A stretch of 64,000 bases of DNA, taken from Paenibacillus abyssi. Lineage in GTDB: Bacteria > Bacillota > Bacilli > Paenibacillales > Paenibacillaceae. The DNA is taken from the NCBI RefSeq assembly GCF_014640295.1, contig NZ_BMGR01000005.1:62001-126000 (forward strand). Direction: 5' to 3'. The position numbers and the translations under genes are program-made. Of the stretch, positions 59,091-64,000 are shown piece after piece (position 1 is the first letter of the stretch; every line of letters begins with the position of its first letter). Below the pieces are notes generated by a model that ran no database searches, was not told the DNA's origin, and worked only from the letters and a program-made list of their open reading frames with translations.

Positions 59091-60906
59091 GATAGGACTC
59101 GTCCTCAATTCTCTCATATTTTTCGACCGTTTGCAGATCGGTAATGGCAGGGATTCGAATAACAATCTCCGTCCCTTCTACGGGTTCGCTTTCGACGGCA
59201 AGCCCGTACTCCACGCCAAACAGCATCGCGATTCGGGCATGCACATTAATCAGGCCATAGCCCGAATCCCGCTTCGCAATCGGGTCTGACCGCAGTAAGC
59301 GATGAATCATTTTTAGCGTTTCATGGTCGATTCCCGCCCCGTTATCCCTAATGATAATCGTGATATCCTCGGTTTGCGGGCGGATGCCCTGAACTTTAAA
59401 TACTTCGACGCTAATGTTAAGACCCTTCCGGGTTTCCAAGCCGTGCTTGATACAATTCTCAATAATCGGCTGTAAAATAAACTTCGGCGAGTAGTAATGC
59501 TGCAGTTCAATATCCGAATCGATGGTGAAATGGAGCCGCTGCTCAAACCGGTATTTTTGAATCAATAAATAATTGCGGATATGTTCAACTTCCCGGTCCA
59601 TCGTGACGATCCGGTTTTTGTTGCTCAATGAAAAACGAAGCATTTTGCCCAGAAGCGTCACCATTTCCACGACCGTTTCCTTTTCGTCCTCTTCAACCGC
59701 CATACTGATCGTCTCCAGGGTATTGTACATAAAGTGGGGATTGATCTGCGATTGCAGCGCATATAACTCCGCTTGCTTCTGCCGGATCTCGATATGGTAG
59801 TTTAATTGAACAAGCTCTCTGATCCTGGAAACCATCGAATTGAAGCTGCGCGCCAATATGCCGATCTCATCCTTTGATTGAATGTTAAGATCCACTTGAA
59901 AATTACCGTTCTCCACCGTTCTCATCAGGCGGCTGAGCTTATAGATCGGCCGGCTTACGCTCCAAGCCATAAACACGGAAATTATAATTGTGGCCAGTAC
60001 GATGGCAATAAAAATCCCGATGACAAAATCTTTGACCATCTCCGCCTGTTCGGTTAAATATTTAAACGGTATGCGATGAACTGTAATCCATCCCATTCGT
60101 TCGGATTCGCTTACGCTGACCAGCATTCTCTCCCCGTTCTTGTAGGATCGAAAGCTGCCATTGGCGAGCGGGAATGCAGACATGTTCTCGACTGTGCCGA
60201 TCTGTTCCGGGTCGGTGTGATAGATGACTCTGCCCTGCCGGTTCATAATCCAGATCTCCGCTTCATCCTGATCCTTGATGCTCATTAGTACGCTCTCAAT
60301 AAAGGTTAGCCTGACGGCAAGCATAATCGTACCGATCGTCCGCCGGTTCTCGAAGTCTTGTATGGGCTTTACGATCAAGAAAAAAGGCGGCTTTCCCTTA
60401 AATCGAAGATCGGTCTCATGCTGCAAAATCATGCCGTCCCCGCCCCCCCAATCAGGCTCCTTCTCAAAGCCGGTATAGGAAACGGTCGTACTGGAAAATA
60501 AGCGCTGCTTCGTCCATACAAACACGCCTAACAGTGAATTTTTCTCTGTGAAGTATGTGCTTGAAAGATAGCTGTTCATCGTAAAGCGGTCATTTAAAAA
60601 TTCGGACCGGGTGGGATAGGAATCCTTGCGCAGGATGGACAAGACCTGGCTTGAGTTGTATAACAGCTCCGGCGCATAGGTTAATTCTTCCATCTGTTTA
60701 TCGATATTCTCATTCGCTTGATCTAATATTTTCGGGATATATTCCCCAACCTGCCCTTCGATCGATTTGGTATATTGAGAGTAAGAGATATAACCCAGCA
60801 GTGATATAGGCACGACGGTTAGCAAGAGATAGGTGATGATCAGTTTAGAGCGGAGACGGTAATTTCTAAGGTTCAGCATCTGGATAAGTTTGCTGTCAGA
60901 AGTCAT
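59083..60906 (-). CDS. Sensor histidine kinase, YesM/LytS type
   Basis: The 607-residue protein has membrane helices at about 20-40 and 290-312 around a Cache-like extracellular domain. A HAMP segment (ARPIYKLSRLMRTVENGNFQV-like) and the phospho-acceptor His in LQSQINPHFMYNTLETIS (about residue 388) follow. The ATPase has IQPIIENCIKHGL, DNGAGI and GYGLINVHARI. Its ATG lies in the last codons of the upstream binding-protein gene (11-bp overlap), so the two are translationally coupled, suggesting that the kinase and the binding protein work together. Confidence 0.93.
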   Translation of the reverse strand: MTSDSKLIQMLNLRNYRLRSKLIITYLLLTVVPISLLGYISYSQYTKSIEGQVGEYIPKILDQANENIDKQMEELTYAPELLYNSSQVLSILRKDSYPTRSEFLNDRFTMNSYLSSTYFTEKNSLLGVFVWTKQRLFSSTTVSYTGFEKEPDWGGGDGMILQHETDLRFKGKPPFFLIVKPIQDFENRRTIGTIMLAVRLTFIESVLMSIKDQDEAEIWIMNRQGRVIYHTDPEQIGTVENMSAFPLANGSFRSYKNGERMLVSVSESERMGWITVHRIPFKYLTEQAEMVKDFVIGIFIAIVLATIIISVFMAWSVSRPIYKLSRLMRTVENGNFQVDLNIQSKDEIGILARSFNSMVSRIRELVQLNYHIEIRQKQAELYALQSQINPHFMYNTLETISMAVEEDEKETVVEMVTLLGKMLRFSLSNKNRIVTMDREVEHIRNYLLIQKYRFEQRLHFTIDSDIELQHYYSPKFILQPIIENCIKHGLETRKGLNISVEVFKVQGIRPQTEDITIIIRDNGAGIDHETLKMIHRLLRSDPIAKRDSGYGLINVHARIAMLFGVEYGLAVESEPVEGTEIVIRIPAITDLQTVEKYERIEDESYRG

Positions 60907-61981
60907 ATTGATCGATATTTTCCTTTGTGAATACGATTGGTACGCCCATAATCACCACATTATCCTTCACCCGTATATTGCCTACTTTAGGGATCTCCTG
61001 CTGATCATACGGAAACTCGCCGTCCAATAAATTTTTCGCTAACGCAACGGTTAAATACCCCAGCCGCTGCGGGCTCCAAAGCGTAATATTCGGTGTTACC
61101 CCTTCCTTGATATAATCACGCATTGCATTAGGCAGCGATAGCCCTACAACCTTTACCGAGTTGCTTTTCCCGGCAGCCTGGATTGCCTTTGCGGCGGCAG
61201 ACGGCGCAACGGCGCTCACGCCGATAATACCGGATAGATCCGGGTATTCATTCATGAGATACTTTGCGGCTTCATAGGCATTGTCGTAGCTGTCATTGCT
61301 GGATACGATTTCTGTCAGCTTCATTTCGGGGTAATATTCTTTTTGTTGGATTTTAATCCATTTAATCCAATCCGTTGTGTTAGAGGCGGTAAGCGAGCTT
61401 GTAATAATCGCGAATTTCCCCTTTTCGTTTAAACTGAGCGCCAGATTGTCCATGAGGTGACGGCCTAAGGTCTGTGGATCTACCATGTTGACAAAAAACT
61501 CTCTGCCGATCGGATCCGTATCCCCGTCCCAGGTAATGACCTTGATGTTCTGTTCACGGGCTTTCTTTAACACGGGCAGCAGCTTAAACGGGTCATTAGC
61601 CGATACGGCAATGGCATCCACCTTACGTGCGATCAACTCTTCGATCACTTTCATCTGCAGTGTAACGTCACCGACAGGCGGGCCCGTGAATATGACATTA
61701 ACATTCAAGTCCTCGGCCGCTTCCATGGCCCCTTCTTCGGCGGCTTCATAATATGAAATACCCGTCAATTTAGGCACGACCGCAATGGTGTAGGGCTTGC
61801 TTTGAACATCCTGCAGCCTTTGCGCAATTCGCTCTTCCTTGTCTTCATTCACGTACACGACTTCATCTTGATTGGAATTGGCAGCCTCTGTACCGCAACC
61901 GCTTACAAAAAGGATGGCAATGAAACATAACGTCAATAGCTTGTATCCGGAGGTGGCGACCACACCCCATCTTACTGTCAT
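60896..61981 (-). CDS. RbsB-like binding lipoprotein coupled to a histidine kinase (probable sensor accessory protein)
   Basis: I use the ATG at 61981; a GTG three bases earlier is about as good (GGAGGGGG upstream). About 361 residues with lipobox FVSGC (about 23-27) and the type 1 binding fold: YTIAVVPKLTGISYYEAAEEGAMEAAEDLNVNVIFTGP, VDAIAVSANDPFKLLPVLKKAREQNIKVITWDGD and LSGIIGVSAVAPSAAAKAIQAAG. There is no permease in its operon; instead it overlaps the kinase gene. By analogy with XylFII-LytS of Clostridium beijerinckii, it probably presents a sugar to the kinase. Confidence 0.9.
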   Translation of the reverse strand: MTVRWGVVATSGYKLLTLCFIAILFVSGCGTEAANSNQDEVVYVNEDKEERIAQRLQDVQSKPYTIAVVPKLTGISYYEAAEEGAMEAAEDLNVNVIFTGPPVGDVTLQMKVIEELIARKVDAIAVSANDPFKLLPVLKKAREQNIKVITWDGDTDPIGREFFVNMVDPQTLGRHLMDNLALSLNEKGKFAIITSSLTASNTTDWIKWIKIQQKEYYPEMKLTEIVSSNDSYDNAYEAAKYLMNEYPDLSGIIGVSAVAPSAAAKAIQAAGKSNSVKVVGLSLPNAMRDYIKEGVTPNITLWSPQRLGYLTVALAKNLLDGEFPYDQQEIPKVGNIRVKDNVVIMGVPIVFTKENIDQYDF

Positions 61982-62093
61982 CACGTCAACGTCCCCCTCC
62001 AATTTATTTGTAAAATAATACTAAAACTAAATTCATAATAGCTTTAATTTTCTGCCAATTCAAGAGTGGACAACGTTGGGCAGTCGACAATAA

Positions 62094-62130
62094 GAGCAGC
62101 CGGCATACCCTTCCAGTATGCCGGCTGCTC
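62094..62130 (-). terminator. Hairpin terminator after the WYL regulator gene
   Basis: Perfect 15-bp stem GAGCAGCCGGCATAC / GTATGCCGGCTGCTC (62094-62108 and 62116-62130) with a 7-nt loop; the minus strand continues TTATTGT. It is 46 bp after the stop codon. Confidence 0.7.
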
Positions 62131-62175
62131 CGGGGTGACGCTTTTATAATAGAGCCATTGACTCTACGATTGTAC

Positions 62176-63126
62176 TTACCTGTACATCTCGACCCACTGG
62201 CTGAGCTGCTGCTTTAAGCTTTCTCTGACCGACTGCGGCTCAAGTATTTCGGCATTCGGCCCATAATGCAGAATCCAATTGATAAATTCCTTCTCGTTGT
62301 TAACCGTCACTTCAAAGATCAGGCTGCCATCCTTCTGATCCTTCATGCGGGGATGCACGAACAATTCTTCTTCTTTTATGTAACGGGCCACTTCGGAGCT
62401 GAACCGGACTTTAAAGGTCGTATTTTTATCGCCCCGGTCGATGGACCATGTATTTTTCAAATACTGCTTGATGTTAAAATCGCCTTTATCGTAGGAGTGA
62501 CCCGTAATATCTACGTTCTGAAAACGGCTAATCCGGAACGTGCGGATCGCTTGTTTCAAATGGCAGTACCCGATCAGATAAAAGCGCTGGTCGCGGGGCA
62601 CCAAATAATACGGGTTGATTTTTCGATTCGTCGTTTCATTGCGGTACTGTGTGTGATATACCGTATCGATCGTTTTCTGCTCCAAAATGGCCTGAATGAT
62701 CGGCTGCAGATAGTTCGGGCTTTCCTGGCGATAGGCCGGTGTACCCATCTGGATAATATCCGTAATATTTTCAATCAGGCTGTTTTGCTTTGATTTTTCC
62801 TTGAAGTGGGTGGCCATCACCTTATCGTAGGCCGTATCAAACCCTGGAGGGAGCTTATCCTTGTCAACCACGGACGGCAGCAGTGAAAATACGAGCGCCT
62901 CTTGCTCGGAGAAATTCAGCGGATATAAAAAGAACTTTCCCATAAAGCGGTAGCCCGTTCCCCGCCCTTCATTGGTAACGGGAGCAATTAAGCTCAATAT
63001 ATCCAGGTCCCTGTATATGGTTCTGATATTCACATCGCATTTAAGCGCAAGGTCGGCTGCCGAGATCCCCGGGTTCGCCTGAATTGCATTCGTAATATTG
63101 AAAATGCGGATCACCTTGTCGATCAT
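62176..63126 (-). CDS. WYL-domain transcriptional regulator (YafY/DeoR-like HTH)
   Basis: The 316-residue protein starts after AAGGGGG. An N-terminal winged helix (about 1-55, ISAADLALKCDVNIRTIYRDLDIL) is followed by a WYL domain (about 140-215, NPYYLVPRDQRFYLIGYCHLKQAIRTFRISRFQNV) and a C-terminal WCX-like extension. WYL regulators bind nucleotides or other small ligands and act as one-component sensors. It is monocistronic with its own terminator. Its target is not obvious; the small ORF just upstream (63169-63279) is the nearest candidate. Confidence 0.92.
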   Translation of the reverse strand: MIDKVIRIFNITNAIQANPGISAADLALKCDVNIRTIYRDLDILSLIAPVTNEGRGTGYRFMGKFFLYPLNFSEQEALVFSLLPSVVDKDKLPPGFDTAYDKVMATHFKEKSKQNSLIENITDIIQMGTPAYRQESPNYLQPIIQAILEQKTIDTVYHTQYRNETTNRKINPYYLVPRDQRFYLIGYCHLKQAIRTFRISRFQNVDITGHSYDKGDFNIKQYLKNTWSIDRGDKNTTFKVRFSSEVARYIKEEELFVHPRMKDQKDGSLIFEVTVNNEKEFINWILHYGPNAEILEPQSVRESLKQQLSQWVEMYR

Positions 63127-63168
63127 GATTATCCCCCTTAACGAGTAGTTCTATTTTCCTATATTTAC

Positions 63169-63279
63169 TTATTCGTCTACCACAGGGGACTTCCTTCTTT
63201 CATAGATAAAATACTCACTTAACCCTAACTGCGTCACAACCGTTACAATATCGAGTTGAATTTTATCTGATTTTTTCAT
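63169..63279 (-). CDS. Small ORF, 36 residues, unknown function
   Basis: ATG at 63279 has a strong site (CGGAGGGTGAC, about 7-8 nt spacing). The product begins MKKSDKIQLDIVTVVTQLGL and ends YERRKSPVVDE; it has no obvious signal peptide and an amphipathic middle. It lies 42 bp upstream of the WYL regulator gene, same strand, so the two may be co-transcribed. I do not recognise it. The quality of the ribosome binding site is the main support. Confidence 0.5.
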   Translation of the reverse strand: MKKSDKIQLDIVTVVTQLGLSEYFIYERRKSPVVDE

Positions 63280-63614
63280 CGTTATGTCACCCTCCGAAAA
63301 AGTGGAATCAAGCCGTTTCCATTAGAGGATAGCATTACCATGTGACATCAGGATGTCTCGAATGAATGTTCGCCCAAAAAAGTTCTCATTCTCATCATTC
63401 AGCTTGCATGAACTTCCTCCAGCAGGCTCTGTAATCGGGTTCGAAGCGCTCCAAGCTGCTGTTCAAATTGCGTATCGAGACTGTGTTCATTAATTTTTGA
63501 AGATTGCTCAGATCGGAAACCGTCAGAAGCTGATCGATCGCTGGACAGCTGAGGTTTATGGGATAGAAAGTAATTAAGGCACCCTCTCGGATGCCTTCTG
63601 CAAAATAAAATTAC
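63280..63614. other. Intergenic region with a possible gene remnant
   Basis: On the minus strand an open frame without a start codon runs from just after the permease stop to a TGA near 63412. Its end reads SLDTQFEQQLGALRTRLQSL and five more residues, a likely amphipathic helix. No ATG, GTG or TTG in frame has a ribosome binding site, so it is at most a relic. The permease terminator (63576-63597) lies in it. Confidence 0.35.
63576..63597 (-). terminator. Probable terminator of the GntP-type permease gene
   Basis: Minus strand AAGGCATCC - 4 nt - GGGTGCCTT followed by AATTACTTTC; a 9-bp stem with one G-T pair, 18 bp after the stop codon. The U-run is poor. Confidence 0.55.
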
Positions 63615-64000
63615 TTATAGAAAAAATACACCGATAATGGCGACTACAATAATACCGACAAGACCCTGTACCAGCGTTGCCATCGTTTGAGCGCGGTAGG
63701 CGGTCTTCAGCGACATGCCGGAAAACTGCGATACGACCCAGAAATACGAATCGTTGACATGGCTGACGACCATCGCGCCGCAGCCGATCGCCATGACCGT
63801 GAGCATTTGTCCGATCGGCACTGTGCCTGCCATCGCATCAAGTCCGAGGGACGGCAGCATCGGCATCATGATCGTCGAAGTAATAACAAGCGCTGTCGTC
63901 GAGCTTCCTTGAGCGGTTTTCAGCAGCGCTGCAATGAGGAAGGCGACGAATAATGCGCCTACGCCGACAAACGCAGCGTTATCGCTGATCAAGGACTTCA
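63615..64000 (-). CDS. GntP-family gluconate/carboxylate permease (5' part beyond window edge)
   Basis: The frame is open from the stop at 63615 to the right edge, giving the last 128 residues. Three to four membrane helices are seen, with AALLKTAQGSSTTALVITSTI and GAMVVSHVNDSYFWVVSQFSGM, which match the C-terminal part of GntP/GntT gluconate permeases (about 450 residues). The final helix ends IIGVFFL. Substrate is likely a sugar acid such as gluconate. Confidence 0.85.
   Translation of the reverse strand, partial: KSLISDNAAFVGVGALFVAFLIAALLKTAQGSSTTALVITSTIMMPMLPSLGLDAMAGTVPIGQMLTVMAIGCGAMVVSHVNDSYFWVVSQFSGMSLKTAYRAQTMATLVQGLVGIIVVAIIGVFFL

Overview
The window reads as chromosome of a Gram-positive, spore-former-type Bacillota, most like Paenibacillus. 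Almost every gene has a strong AGGAGG-type ribosome binding site, GTG and TTG starts are common, and YesM/YesN-type two-component pairs, AraC-like regulators and lipoprotein solute-binding proteins are abundant. Nearly all genes lie on the minus strand. I see no rRNA, tRNA, CRISPR array, transposase or integrase.

About 1-20 kb is an aromatic-acid catabolic region. A Rieske oxygenase of the phthalate 4,5-dioxygenase type, two cupins, a tripartite tricarboxylate (TTT) transporter and two LysR genes form one transcription unit. A second unit has the content and order of the protocatechuate 2,3-cleavage (pra) operon reported from Paenibacillus sp. JJ-1b: extradiol dioxygenase, semialdehyde dehydrogenase, hydratase, acetaldehyde dehydrogenase, aldolase, decarboxylase, tautomerase. 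An extra zinc alcohol dehydrogenase sits between the first two genes. The semialdehyde decarboxylase (praH-like) is on the plus strand, divergent from an IclR regulator. A 4,5-dihydroxyphthalate decarboxylase homologue and an MFS transporter complete the set. I infer the route phthalate -> 4,5-dihydroxyphthalate -> protocatechuate -> 2,3-cleavage -> pyruvate + acetyl-CoA. Five palindromes of the form GTTCYGYATNNNRGAAC lie upstream of the five transcription units and point to one IclR regulon.

About 20-23.4 kb is an ECF nickel/cobalt transporter operon with its NikR repressor, which carries an unusual histidine-rich tail and a candidate operator over its own start codon. About 23.9-35.2 kb is a sugar or polyol locus: AraC-type sensor-regulator, epoxide-hydrolase-like enzyme, CUT1 ABC transporter, dehydrogenases, aldo/keto reductase, epimerase and Gfo/Idh oxidoreductase. 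This 11.7-kb block is bounded by a 36-bp direct repeat that matches the 3' end of the thioesterase gene at its right edge.

About 36-48 kb is a xylan-type locus: two-component pair, CUT1 ABC transporter and a 1686-residue secreted GH10 xylanase with nine FN3 modules. About 48.4-62 kb holds a ribose-type (CUT2) ABC transporter with an M24 peptidase-like gene, three RbsB-like binding proteins (one in an operon with a histidine kinase and response regulator), an SMR-family protein lacking its key glutamate and a GMC oxidoreductase-like gene with large internal losses. The right end has a WYL regulator, a 36-codon small ORF and the 3' part of a GntP-type permease. The leftmost permease gene and the rightmost permease gene are cut by the window edges.
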